Below are positions 1 through 11,042 of a DNA stretch of 64,000 nt, one piece after another. The translations under genes and the position numbers were made by a program. The notes beneath the pieces were generated by a model. The model had not been told where the DNA came from and did no database searches. It saw nothing but the letters and a program-made list of their open reading frames with translations. Source of the DNA: Leptodactylus fallax (taxonomy: Eukaryota; Chordata; Amphibia; Anura; Leptodactylidae); assembly GCA_947044405.1 (NCBI GenBank), contig CAMRHE010000156.1, forward strand, positions 3,039,001 to 3,103,000. The letters run 5' to 3'. How positions within the stretch are numbered: the first letter of the stretch is position 1; each line of letters opens with the position of its first letter.

Positions 1-944
1 TATGTGCACTAATTTTTTGAGAATTTTATATATTTTCATAATTTTGGTTTATACTCTGTCCACTTAGCATAATAATATACTTACACTTGCCAATTTTGTA
101 AGGATTTCCTTTGCAGCAGTCACCTCATTTACATCACAGACAAAGCAGACAGGATTATACCAGAAGATAACACCTCTATAGATAACACCACTGATCCATC
201 ATTACATCTACTAAGGGCAATAGATGATATCATATCATGTTATCTATTCTTCCTCCCTGCACAGAGCATGTCTAGAAAACTCTTTCATAGACCTCAATGA
301 GTCGGCTTCTTTGTATTACTGCATTAAGTCTACAATGACACGGTTTAAATAGGGTGTGTCGTAGATCCAGTAGGTGGAGCTGCTTGGCTCCAGGAGTGTT
401 AGTAGTGTGGCACATTATTTTACCCACTCCATTCTAGCATCTACCATATTTCTGCCTATGGGCATGAGACTGCTGTTAAGCATATCACTAAATGCTGCTA
501 ACACAGCAAAGGAGAAGCTCAGGCAAGATGGCAGCTCTCGTAATCATGTATAGAAAACATAATTTAAAAAAATGACTGAGAAAATAAAAAAATGATTAGA
601 AAAAAGTGATTGTTTGCACTATATGGTTTTGATAAATACATTTAAAACATTGGTGATACATTCCTTGCAAGAGCTATACAGTATACAGTAGTTTTACACA
701 GTAGTACTCTAAAATTTACTACTAATCTACTCTAAAATTTTAGATAAATGTTCTTTGCTCGTCTTTCTCCATATTCTGCATCTAGTCAAAAGTCAAAACG
801 TGCCAACTTTTTTCAATGAACACAAAGGCATGGCAAAATGCAACAGATTTTAGGCCACATTTTACCTTTCACCTATGACCTGTGGCTGACTATAAGTGCT
901 GCTGGATAAAATGTAACATAATTGCAACACAATTTAATGCAAAT
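1..944. other. Unannotated intronic DNA
   Basis: AT-rich sequence with no open frame, terminal inverted repeat or recognised element. A short duplicated phrase (CTCTAAAATTT) occurs near 705-745. I see nothing else to support. Confidence 0.5.
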
Positions 945-1200
945 GCCCCACATAGCGGGCGGCAGCAAAAGAGCGCTGCGGGAAAAAGCGTGGCAGAAAT
1001 GCATTGCGGTTTTTCCCGCAGCACTTTTGACAGAAAGTCCTTTGCGTTTTCCTCTGCTGACCTTCTGTTTCAATTATACCTATACGGAAACCACCAGGTA
1101 TAATTGACATGCTGAGGTTTTGGAAGTCGCAGTATTTCTCCTGTGGGTATTTTTTTGCAATGTGTGGATGGTATTCACGGGTCAAACTGCGGCGTTAGCT
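945..1200. repeat. MITE-like repeat, family A (GCCCCACATAGCGG ends)
   Basis: It opens with GCCCCACATAGCGGGC and closes with CTGCGGCGTTAGC. Inside are the family hallmarks CGGTTTTTCCCGCAGC, CAGAAAGTCC and a TATACCTAT/AGGTATAATT pair. The same text recurs at 19821-20114, 25399-25700 and about 45850-46110, which establishes it as a dispersed family. It is non-coding, and the mobilising enzyme cannot be told from this window. Confidence 0.7.
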
Positions 1201-1639
1201 ATAATAATGTACAAAATCTGTCAATTCTGTTTTTCTGTTTTTTTTTTTTTTTTTTTTATTTTAAATTTACATTTTACATTTTAAAAGTATTCATGTACTT
1301 TATTTAGCTGCTGGACAAACTCCTCAGCACGTGTGTTTTCAGTGAGAAAAGGGCAATAATCATTTTTCCGACTCAACTGGCAGGAACCTATTGCTAGCAG
1401 CAACAAAGGATTGAGCACACTGAAATTCAATATGCCCAATAATTCTTTAAATCAACACCTTCCAATGGAGAATGTTGGGACCATCCCTCAGACATCAGAA
1501 AGTCCCACTGAAATTGGCAGGTTTCATCTATGTGCATAGACATCTTTAGTGATAATGTCAAACCACCAAAACAAACCTTACTTTTCTCAGGTCCTAGAAT
1601 GTAGACAACTTTGATTTGTTTTATTCATTACATTTCCAT

Positions 1640-1965
1640 GTAATTTCTATTTTTTGTCCATCCAAAAAATAAGGATACCAGACGGACAGCAACAAATACG
1701 TTTTTTTTTTTTTTTACATTGAGGTCTATGGAAGGTGAATACAAACACATAAACAACAGATAGTAATCTGTTTGTGTCCGTTTTGCAATCCATTTTTCCC
1801 TCTGTGCATGTATAGAATGAAGAAGGGGAAAAAAACAAATTTGTCAAAAACGGACACAAACGGTCAGTTTTTTTGATGGACACCCATTAACTAATCTGTC
1901 TAAAATGACGGATTCAGATATCCGCCGTATAACCATTTGGAATACTTTTTGGACCAATCCATTTT
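1640..1965. repeat. Degenerate fold-back repeat rich in CGGACACAAACGG
   Basis: The segment contains opposed copies of phrases such as TTTGTGTCCGTTTT and AAAACGGACACAAACGG around a poly-T run. This gives an imperfect hairpin about 330 bp long. Related phrases recur at 7230-7535 and 58877-59120. It is probably an old MITE; no ends or target duplication could be fixed. Confidence 0.5.
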
Positions 1966-2084
1966 TTTAAAAAACGGTTTGGCAGCAGATGGATACCAGG
2001 CACAGGTGTGAACTTTGCATAATAATATAAAGCCATAATGACCCAAAATAAGATTCCAGCCTGACTAAATACTTAGGACTGCAA

Positions 2085-2240
2085 AAGGTTCTTAAGTTAA
2101 ATGCATGGCTCAAGTCTTCTTGCAAGAAAGAAGGTTTTGGGTTCCTAGAGTACTGGGCTGACTTGTCATTGGAGTGCAAGCTGATCTCCACAGATAACTT
2201 GCACCTGAAAGGAAGGGTGGCTGCTGTGCTGACAGAGCAT
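2085..2240 (+). pseudogene. C-terminal remnant of the LINE first ORF (SGNH-like tail)
   Basis: The frame that includes 2160-2162 reads GFGFLEYWADLSLECKL followed by DNLHLKGRVAAVLTEHIN and a stop at about 2238-2240. The D-x-LHL-x-x-x-G pattern resembles the end of the SGNH/GDSL esterase-like domain that some vertebrate CR1-type elements carry before the endonuclease ORF. This is recognition of a pattern, not a search result. The upstream part is missing, so the element was truncated before or near 2085. Confidence 0.5.
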
Positions 2241-2273
2241 ATAAACTAGGAACACAGGGGGAGGGCCAGGCAG

Positions 2274-2541
2274 ATATAGAGGTAGATAGGGACAAGAATC
2301 TCTCACATTGAGGAGAGCACCAGTAAAGGTGTGTAGAGATTTTAATTGCCTTTTGCCCTCTACTTAGCATCTACATATCACAAGGCATTATGGGAAAGGA
2401 GCTGGGGAGCTCATGCGCCCTCTGTTGGATGTAACAAATCCTCAATTTGCTTTTGACTCACCGAGCCTTGAGACAGCAAAAGGGATTTCAGCTCCCCAGC
2501 TCCTTTCCCATAATGCCTTGTGATATATAGAGGTAGATAGG
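2274..2541. mobile_element. 234-bp insertion with 17-bp target-site duplication, short form of the ribozyme repeat
   Basis: The 17-bp direct repeat ATATAGAGGTAGATAGG occurs at 2274-2290 and again at 2525-2541. Between them lies 2291-2524, which starts GACAAGAATCTCTCAC and ends CCTTGTGAT. These are the same two termini as the large element at 49774-50929. The first about 175 bp match its direct unit. The sequence then jumps (near 2489) to the inverted copy of an internal segment, so the element ends in a stem: AGGCATTATGGGAAAGGAGC (2382-2401) and its reverse complement near 2500-2519. The ribozyme segment is absent. Variable, long duplications (17 bp here, 14 bp there) point to target-primed reverse transcription, not cut-and-paste. 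Confidence 0.85.
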
Positions 2542-2614
2542 TCAGAGAGGGGACAGGCTATGGTGGTTGGTAGAGAAGTGGATTGTGGTGGGGGGAATAG
2601 AATCCACAGAATAG

Positions 2615-3382
2615 TTGATAAGAGAGATCCATTTATTACAAACAAACAGCAAAGATGAATCCGGCCATAAAACAAGAATGCACATTTCTGGAAATAAATC
2701 TGTGAACTTGGATGGCAAGTTAAAGTGTATGTTTACAAATGCCAGCAGCCTAGGGAGCAAACTGGGGGAGCTTGAGGTCCTGGTTTGGGAGGAACACATT
2801 GTTGTAGTAGGTGTGGCTTATACGTGGCTAGATTTTTCACATGATTGGGCTGTTAATATCCAGGGATTTACACTCTTTCCCAAAAACAGGGCTAAAAGGA
2901 AGGGAGGTGGAGTGTGTATGTATGTCACTGACATGAAAGTGAGTGTGAAAGAGGCAAATGTGGGTGAAGATTGTGAGGATGTGGAATCCTTGTGGGTGGA
3001 ATTGCATAAGGATGTGACCACTGATAAAATACTTTTTGGCATAATCTATAGACCCCCCAACATAACTTAGGAGTTAGACGGTCAGTATAAGCATATTGAG
3101 TGGGTGGCGCAGACAGGTATAGTGGTCTTCATAGGAGATTTTAACTACCCAGATATTGACTGGGGTCTTGGTTCTACATCATCTCCAAAGGGGAGGAAAT
3201 TCATCAACTTGTTGCTGGGCAATTTTATGGTCCAGCTTGTAGAAGATCCAACTAGATGGGATGCTCTGCTGGATCTGATCATTTCTAACAATACAGAACT
3301 TGTTGGAAATGTCACTGCTGGCAAAAACCTTGGTAATCGTGACCATAATCTAATCAGATTCCACCTAAATTGTCACAAATAA
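2615..3382 (+). pseudogene. LINE endonuclease (APE-type) remnant
   Basis: One frame runs from 2615 to 3382 with a single internal TAG at 3068-3070. It reads as an AP-endonuclease-like domain, the enzyme that nicks target DNA for LINE insertion. Visible landmarks are TNASSLGSKLGELEVLV near the N-terminus, GGGVCMYV, IYRPPN, GDFNYPDIDW and RDHNLIRF near the end. In active relatives the second motif contains an ET pair (roughly ITETW); here it reads VAYTW, so the metal-binding glutamate appears lost. The usual SDH is RDH. The upstream protein boundary is not defined. The domain is dead in this copy. Confidence 0.85.
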
Positions 3383-3619
3383 ACAAAGGTTGGGAGGGCA
3401 AAACCTCTCACTTTTAAAATGGCCAATTTTCCCCGGAAAAGAGCTGCACTTCAGAATATAGACTGGGAGCAGCTATTGTAAAATAGTGACACAGAGGTTA
3501 AGTGGGAGAATTGAAATCTACATTGAGCAAAATATATACCCATAGGGAACAAGTATAAATGTCTTAAATTAAGCCCCCTATAGCTTAAACAATAAAAAAC
3601 AATAAAAAACGGATGGCCG

Positions 3620-5029
3620 TTGAGAATTACAAAGCGGGTATTAAAAGCTGTAAAAGGGAAAAAAAAAAAAAAAGCTAAAATACATAATGAAATGAAGGTG
3701 GCTATGGAAAGCAAAACTAACCTCCCAAAATTATTTAAATATATAAATGTGAAAAAACCAAGGCCAGAACAAGTAGGTCCCCTAAATAATGGTAATGGAG
3801 AGTTGGCCACCGGGGACCAAGAAAAAACAGAACTACTAAATGGGTTATTTAGCTCTGCATATACAGAAGAACAGGGGGTGGTTGATGGAGGTGTCACCAA
3901 TACATCAACCAATATGCTAAACTTGATAAACATAGAAATGGATTAAATCAAGCTAAACAAATTAAACATCAGCAAGGCTCTGGGTCCAGATTTATTAAAC
4001 CCATAAGTACTTAAAGAATCATTGTTGTTGCCCTATTCTTAATTTTTAGGGATTCTCTAGTGACTGGTACAGTGCCAAAGGACTGGCGTAAGGATAACGG
4101 GTGCCTATTTTCAAAAAGGCCTCTAGGTCTTCCCCAGGTAATTACAGACTGGTGAGTTTAACAGCCATTGTGGGGAATTTGTTTGAGGAGCTCTTAAGTG
4201 ACTATATGCAGGAGTATATGACTGTACGTAATATTATAAGTGTCAGACGGCATGGTTTTACTAAAGACAGAAGTTGTCAAAAGTAAGTAGAAGTCTGGAC
4301 AGAGGGGAGGCTGTGGAAATAGAGTTCTTGGACTTTGCAAAGGTGTATGACATTGTCCCTCATAGATGTTTAATGGGTAAAATCAGATCCATTGGCTTGG
4401 AAAATATAGTTTGTAACTGGAAGAAAAACTAGTTAAAGGATCATATCTAGAAAGTTGTGGTCAATGACTGAAGCTCAGACTGGTCCTCTGTTATAAGTGG
4501 TGTACCCCAGGGTTCAGTACTGGGTCTGCTGTTATTTAACTTATTTATTAATAATATGGAAGTTGGGATTAATAGCACTGTCTCTGTTTTTGCAGATGAC
4601 ACCAAGCTATGTAGTATAGTGCAGTCTATAGAGGATGTATGTAGGTTACAAGCAAACTTGGACAGACTGAGTGTTTGAGCATCCACTTGGCAAGTGAGGT
4701 TCAATATGGATAAATGTAAAGTTATACATCTAGGTAAAAATACTCCGCATGCAACATATGTCATAGTGGCAGTGAAGCTGGGAGAGTCACTGGTGAAGAA
4801 GGGCCTGGGTGTATTTGTAGATCATAGGTTAAATTACAGCATGCAGAGTCATTCAGCTGCTTCTAAGGTGAGCAGGATATTGTCATGTATTAAAAGGGGT
4901 ATGGACTCGCAGGATGTAATATTACCACTATGTAAGTCATTGGTGTGGCCCCACCTGGAAGTTCAGTTCTGGGAACCTGTTCATAGAGAGGATATCCTAG
5001 AGCTGAAAAACGGAGGGCCACAAAACTGA
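3620..5029 (+). pseudogene. LINE reverse transcriptase remnant, several frames
   Basis: Fragments in different frames together cover the linker and reverse transcriptase. The linker (3620-3946) contains NLPKLFKYINVKKPRPE. The fingers region at about 4101 reads PIFKKASRSSPGNYRLVSLT. Motif B near 4500 is GVPQGSVLGPLLFNLF. The catalytic box near 4589-4605 is FADDT, in frame with VRFNMDKCKVIHLGKN at about 4694. Frameshifts separate the endonuclease from the 4101 block and the 4101 block from FADDT. A lysine run at 3660-3680 has grown into a poly-A slip. Not functional. Confidence 0.85.
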
Positions 5030-5440
5030 TAAGGGCCATGGGGGACCTCAGCTAAGAGGACTGACTAAAGAAGTTAAATCTGCTTAGTCTGGAGAAAAGG
5101 AGTTTAAGAGGAGATATAATAAACCTATATAAATATATAAATGGGCCATACAAGAAATATGAGAAAAGGCTGTTCCATGGAAAATTCCCTCAAAAGACAC
5201 TAAGAGGACACTTCCTCCGTCTGGAGAAAAAAAAGTATTAATCTCAAGAGCCAACAAGACTTCTTCACTGTAAGGACTGTGAATCTGTGGAATAGCCTAC
5301 CCCAGGAGCTGGTCACAGAAGTCATAGCTGACAGCTTCAATAAAGGATTAGTTTAGAATTGATGCTTATGAGAATGGGAAATTAGAACAAAGTGGATTCT
5401 TGCAGCTAATGTCACTTGGCTTTGCAGTTTTATAACTAGT

Positions 5441-7229
5441 TTTTAGGTAAACAATGACCCACAATGTCAATTCACTGGGTTTGTGCAGATTGTATTGACC
5501 ATACAATCCCTACCGTGATTATACTAAACCCCATTCTGTCATAATGATTTTCTGCAGCACATTCCAGATTACACAGAGTGATGTGCTGCCCATAACCTGG
5601 CATCAATCAACAAACAAGCATTTGCTCATTTGTTGGCTGCCTGGGAGGTGTAGACAGAATAAACACACCTTTGACAAAGGAAGTGTTGGCACCCAGATGT
5701 CAATTTATACACAAATTGGGAACAGTAAGGAGACAATAAACTGAAGTCATAAAAAAAAATCTATACATCATGAGGTTAGTTGAGAACTTGTATAAGTCGT
5801 CAGATTTCTCATGTTCCCCATACACAGGCCTTGAGCATCTGCCATATGCATGATTTCTGGCCAATGCTCTTTTGCAAATGAGACACATCCTTTTTTTGTG
5901 TTTGTGAAATCGGATAATGTCATTACACAATATATAGAAAAAAGATGTTTCCTGCAAAAGGCTAGTGATAGGTGCATCACAGTCCTATGAAAAACTAGCT
6001 GTAGTCTATGTTTAAAGCTAAAACATTAATATTCCACTGAGACAAGGAAAGAAGTTGTAAAAGCAGCAACCAACTGTACTGCTGAAACTCAAATGGCTTT
6101 ACTATGGATAAACTTGTATCAATACAGGAGGATGTGAGGAAAAAAGATGATTTTACTGATCACGGCAAGCCACTGTGACCACACCTTATTTTGTCTTTTA
6201 GACGTGCCAGTGCAAAGTATTGGTCTCAATATTGATGAAATTATTGATGAAAGCATCCAGCTAGTGAAACCTATTGGACAACATTGAAATATCTCTTGAA
6301 ATAGGCTTGATCTAAACATGGAACAGGGTCATTTTGACTTTTATGATAAACATATGCACAAAACCACAAAATTACAGCTTCAGTTTGTGAAAAGCAGTGA
6401 GCACACATACAGTATACCATCAAATCCACGTCCAGTCTTTAATTTTTTTACTGACAATTGAAACGTTTTTGTCTAAATTATGACTGGGAGATGAAATTAC
6501 TCAAACAACTAAAATATTTAACCATACATGATATTCTATCATGTACAACACTCAATTCATGTCAAAGGACAAATAGCAGGTGCACTGAAGCCCGTTTCAA
6601 GCTGGACCTAGTAATGTTAGATACCAGAGCTTTCCAGTGTTTGGAAATAAATATAAAATATATTCACATTACAGGGCTATGGTCCTAACCCTGGATATAA
6701 AAAAAATCTTTTCATTGACATAGCACAAACAAATAAAGAATGTTAGAACATAGAATAATTTCATTATACAATGTGTACATTTTACTTACATGAAACCACA
6801 GAATCACTTTAAATTGAAGGTGCAGTTTAAATGCTCCTGGAACCACCTCAAGGGGGTGCATACATTACTGAATACTATCTTTATTCAGGTCACTGCATAA
6901 ACAGTATACAATATACTTCAAAACTTCTCCCTAGTAGTTGACTTCATGCAGTCCAATTATTAGCATTTATCTCTATGACGATGCCAGGTTTTAGGAGTTT
7001 TATATCAGAGAAAGTTGGCAAATCCTATATAACGATAGATCAAGAAATTGAGCATAGAATTTTAGATAGGTTAGGTCATTGATAACCTATGATTCACCTA
7101 AACCATGTTTATATATACTGTATATACCTATTTAATAGTAGGCTTGGATGTAATTGCATCGATCGTACATTTCTGTAGTAGGTAAATGGAATCAACTTGG
7201 AATTTATTTATAGAAAACTGCAACTGGTG
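5441..7229. other. Unannotated intronic DNA
   Basis: AT-rich, no recognised element. Short open frames here (for example 5700-5980 minus, 6458-6688 plus) show no domain or repeat similarity that I can see. Confidence 0.5.
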
Positions 7230-7535
7230 GATGGTTAGGAGGAATTCAAAAAAATAACGGACACTTGCTGTCCTTCAAGAATCCGTTTTTTTCAAACGGA
7301 CAAAAAGTCCTGCATGTAGGATTTTTTGTCCGCGAAAAAAAACGGACTTCTCACGGATTTGGTGTAAACGGACACAAACGGACACTAACAAACACAATAT
7401 AAAAACCCATTGAAATGAATGGAAATTGTAACAGATTTCTGATGGTTCAGCTAGTGTCCGATGCTAAAATCTTGTAACGAACAATAGCAACGGACACTAC
7501 TGACGGTCACCAACGGTAGTGTGAATGCCCCCTTA
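7230..7535. repeat. Degenerate fold-back repeat (ACGGACAC phrases)
   Basis: Opposed AAAAACGGAC and GTCCGTTTTTT phrases form an imperfect hairpin, similar in wording to 1640-1965. The right part carries ACGGACACAAACGGACAC. Probably a MITE; limits approximate. Confidence 0.45.
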
Positions 7536-8065
7536 ATAACGGAAAAAAAAGCCCCAGTATATACAGTAACTGTGCAAGTTCAATTCATGGGCAAATGTAA
7601 AAATTGTCATCAGGTCTGTGGAGTCAAAGTCAGAGTCATGGAGTTGGAATCGGAACCAATTTTGGCTTCAGGCAGAGCTGGATTTGGAAAAAAAGTTACC
7701 GACTCTGGCTTCAAAATAAAATTATTCATTATATTTAATATTGTTACTAATATTGTATATTTAACTAGATGTTAGTTTGTTACAGATTTGTTTGCATAGG
7801 AATTCAATCACTGACTTTTTAATGAATTAGAGGAGATTTACTGCTTCTGGCTGTCAGTCATTTATGAAAGAGTCAGAGCCCGTGTTGGTCTGTGGAAAAA
7901 TAGAAGAGTCAAAGTCGGTGGTTTGGCCTACCAACATCACAGTGTTAGGGTCTGCACCTGTTTAGCAAGCTCAGCTACCAGCCTTCCAACTTGGCCGCAA
8001 GGCCCTGAATAGGATCCATGCTATCCTGGTGGAAGAAATGGCAGAAGGTTATGGGCCGGTTATTC

Positions 8066-8729
8066 TGTTAGGGTCTTGCCAAATGTAGCAATACCCTGAC
8101 ACTACTGCAGGGGTCTGGGAGGAAGGACAGAGACGAGTGAGCCCTAATCTCACCCCAGCCACTGTCCCTTCCTATTGCCTCAGTTACCCTAAACAGTAAA
8201 GGACAACCTGAAGATGAGCCCTATACTGAGTAAGTGACAACACTGACCAAAGACAGAACAAACGACACAAAGGGAGGTCAGGAAGCCAAGGGTTCGGTAA
8301 CAGATGAGCAATGCAGTACGAAATCACAATCCAAGAGGATAGTCACAAGGCAAGCCAAAGGTCAGAGAATCAGGTAACAAAGCAGCAAGGGATATAACAA
8401 AGAGAGCAGGTAAAGACAGTGCAATAACCGGAAACTTGCTGAGAAAGTGACATCCCGTATATAGAAAGTCTGGGCCCAGCCCCAGACCTGATAGGTACAC
8501 AGGCTGTCAATCACACAGGCAAGGAAAAGATTTACACTATACAGTCCAAAGATAAACAATGCTCAGAACATGGGTGTGGCTTGAAATCCATTACACAGCA
8601 AGGGAACTAGGACCATGTTCAGACTGAGCAACAAGAAACCTACGCAAGGAATCAAACTGAACACGCCTTCTTTGCCGCAGCGTGCGAGCGGAGGGTGGCG
8701 CAGAGACCCGAACAGGCAGAGACGTTACA
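8066..8729. repeat. LTR-like repeat (TG...CA), copy 1
   Basis: A 664-bp block that begins TGTTAGGGTCTTGCC and ends GACGTTACA, aligning along most of its length with 36690-37286. Shared phrases include AAGCCAAGGGT, CAGGCTGTCAATCACACAGGCAA (8505-8527) and AAGGAATCAAACTGAACACGCC (8645-8666). A TATATA sits near 8458. TG...CA ends and the length suit a retrotransposon LTR, but no clear flanking duplication is visible. The 140 bp upstream (7925-8065) may be internal element sequence. Class (Gypsy-like or other) not determinable. Confidence 0.55.
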
Positions 8730-8849
8730 CACAGCCTTGTTTGTCATAGTGAATTCATATTTTAGTCTTTTTTTTTATCTGTCTGATATTTGCTTGAGCC
8801 AGTCTTTTGATCTATCTGATAGTTGCTAAATATAAACGGTACCGCACCT

Positions 8850-9002
8850 TTAAAGGGGTATTCTGGGCACAAGTTACCTCCTATCCATGCGATAGGGAGT
8901 ACCTTATTGATTCATGAACATCCAAGTGGGCAGACCCCAGCAATTAGCATGCTACTTCTTATCCTGTGGATAAAGGGTAACTTGTAACCACATTACTCCT
9001 TT
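8850..9002. repeat. Small inverted-repeat element (TTAAAGGGG-type ends)
   Basis: AAAGGGGTATTCTGGGCACAAGTTACC on the left is opposed by GGGTAACTTGTAACC and CCTTTA on the right, about 150 bp apart. Comparable left ends occur near 22188 and 58284. Likely a short non-autonomous DNA element. Confidence 0.45.
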
Positions 9003-9715
9003 ATGTTACTCCAATTTAGTAATATGACCTCTGTAACTAAAGTTTCATGAAAAACAAAAACTGATAAAAAGATTATGGGACATACAGTTATAGTGGCATT
9101 CTTTATGGGGTTTTTTTTGTGGTGAACATTTTTGCAAATGTGACAACAAAAAGTGCTCACAGTAATTCATAAGTGGAAACTAATATAGTTGCTGACTGCA
9201 ACTGAATAGAAAAAATACAATTTCTCTGTAAGTAAAAAAAACATAATACCCAAAGCCTAACTTCTGCTTTCCTAGTATATGACCATATTCACATTTTGCT
9301 GTGCAGGTGGGCCTTTTGTAGGTGGCTAATGCTGCAAACTCTGGACAAATAAATGACACAAAATAGGTTATTAAATGTGTGTGTAATTTGCATTATATAA
9401 TTTACTTACCTTAGTTAGATTTTTGTGAAAACTACAACCCCTTAGATGTATGCTACATATTACCTTTTTTTTTTTTTTTTTTAGATATGACTAATTTCTT
9501 GTCTACTATACATCCTTCCAGCTGATGAAATGACCAGACGCCTTCTAGCTACTTCCTGGCCCTCTGTGCTGTATAAAATTATTACTGGTGACCATAACTA
9601 TTATGTCTATTACATGTGTGTACAGTATGGTCACAAACAGAAGAAAACACTGACTGCAAGAAAGAAGGGGTTATAAGAACATACAGAAGGAAAGATCTGA
9701 ATGGAGAATTCACGG

Positions 9716-9895
9716 TATTTATTATTATTTATTTATTATGCTTACTTGTATAGCGCCATCATATTCCGCAGCACTTTACAGACATTGTCAGTCACTGTCC
9801 CACATAGGGCTCACAATCTACATTCCCTATCAGTATGTTTTTGGAGTGTGGGAGGAAACCGGAGTACCCGGAGGAAACCCACGCAAACAGTAGCT
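9716..9895 (-). repeat. L2-type LINE 3' end fragment
   Basis: Read on the minus strand it ends in CGGAATATGATGGCGCTATACAAGTAAGCATAA and a TAA/TTA-rich tail (9716-9770). Upstream is the GTTTCCTCC/CCGGGTACTCCGG text common at the 3' end of vertebrate L2-like LINEs. A matching fragment is at 52888-53008. Tails of the same style occur at 9963-10005, 36565-36612, 56770-56862 and 59558-59600. Confidence 0.65.
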
Positions 9896-10704
9896 TTTTA
9901 TTGTTATTAGATTGCAGAAAATGAATCCTACTTGGGACAGTGTTGACAATATCTCTGCAAAAGCGCAATGGAATGTGATGGCACTATATAATTAAGCAAA
10001 ATGAATAAGTAAAAATCCTCTCCTCTCTAGCATTGTTGATGTTTATTACCTCCTTAATTGTGACCGTTTCATTGTATATCTTAATCAGTCTTTTGGTTCC
10101 CATCTTCATACTTATAGCTAGTAAACATTCTCATGGCTATGGCATGTACTCTTAACCTTTTATCAGTTACAATTCACTTTGTAGACAATCAAAAGAGGAT
10201 GTTCTCAACAGCCTCTCAAACATCCAACCCTACAGCTGAGATGAATTATAACCCTTGTATAGTGGAATGAGGATGTCGGCCTGTGCTCAACATCTGCCAT
10301 GATATGAATTTATTAGAAGTGTGGCTATTTCTGTACTATTTCTGCACGAGAAATAAGACCCAGATGGTGTGTTATGTGTCTAAAATCCAACATATGTATG
10401 ATCTTCTTATAAAAACCTTTGTATTGTTCTAATTCTATAATGCTCTCCTGCAACCTCTGTTGTTAGGGTCATGTGGTTATTAGAAATAAGACATCAAAAA
10501 TAACATAAAAATCAATCTGCTGATTTATTTTTTTTAATGGAAACTTCTTAATATCAATATTTTGGTGTACAAGGATATAATGTAATATAACTAAATTGGT
10601 TATGGATGCGTAGTGTCCATGGGGACACTACACGTAGAAAATTATTTTACATTCTAGTCATGTGTATCTTTTGTCTGACTGTTTATGTTCTATGTGTTTT
10701 AGAT

Positions 10705-11042
10705 TAAGGCCCCATGTTGCGGAAATGCAGCAAAAAAAAAAAAAGCACTGCCTTTTACAGTACTTGCAAAGAGAATAAGATTTCATTTAATCTCATCCAC
10801 ACATTGTGGAAAAAAAGAGCTGCCGAAAAGCAGTTTTTCAAAAATGTGTGCCTTTTTGAGAAACATAGCACATTAATTTTAGCTCCAGAACCATGAGGGG
10901 TTTCCCTATATATTTAATAGGGGAAGAAAAAATGCATAGAAAAACAGAGCAAAAACTCAATAAAAAATGCTGCAGAAAAAAAACCACATGTTTTTCTGCA
11001 GTGTTTTTCTTTTTTTGCTGCATTTCGCTATGTGGGGCCTTA
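10705..11042. repeat. MITE-like repeat, family A, with clear terminal inverted repeats
   Basis: The left end TAAGGCCCCATGTTGCGGAA is mirrored by a right end which, reversed, reads TAAGGCCCCACATAGCGAAA. Both are followed by ATGCAGCAAAAAAA. The element is 338 bp and AT-rich inside. This copy best shows the inverted termini of family A. Confidence 0.75.

Larger units (their letters stand above)
2085..5440 (+). mobile_element. CR1-like non-LTR retrotransposon remnant (split)
   Basis: This is a decayed LINE on the plus strand. Pieces appear in the expected order: tail of a first ORF (about 2085-2240), endonuclease (2615-3382), linker (3620-3946), reverse transcriptase fragments (4101-4286, about 4500-4680) and a C-terminal segment (4694-5029, then degraded text with LNLLSLEKRSLRGD to about 5130). 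The protein style (NASSLGSKLGELEVLV, GDFNYPDIDW, PIFKKASRSSPGNYR, FADDT) fits the CR1 group of vertebrate LINEs. It has many stops and frameshifts. A 234-bp unrelated element (2291-2524) is inserted between the two ORFs. The 5' and 3' limits are approximate. Confidence 0.85.

Noticed and set aside
3451..3933. 160-codon open frame on the minus strand
   Set aside because: It lies antisense to the CR1-like linker and is explained by A/T-rich composition of that remnant.
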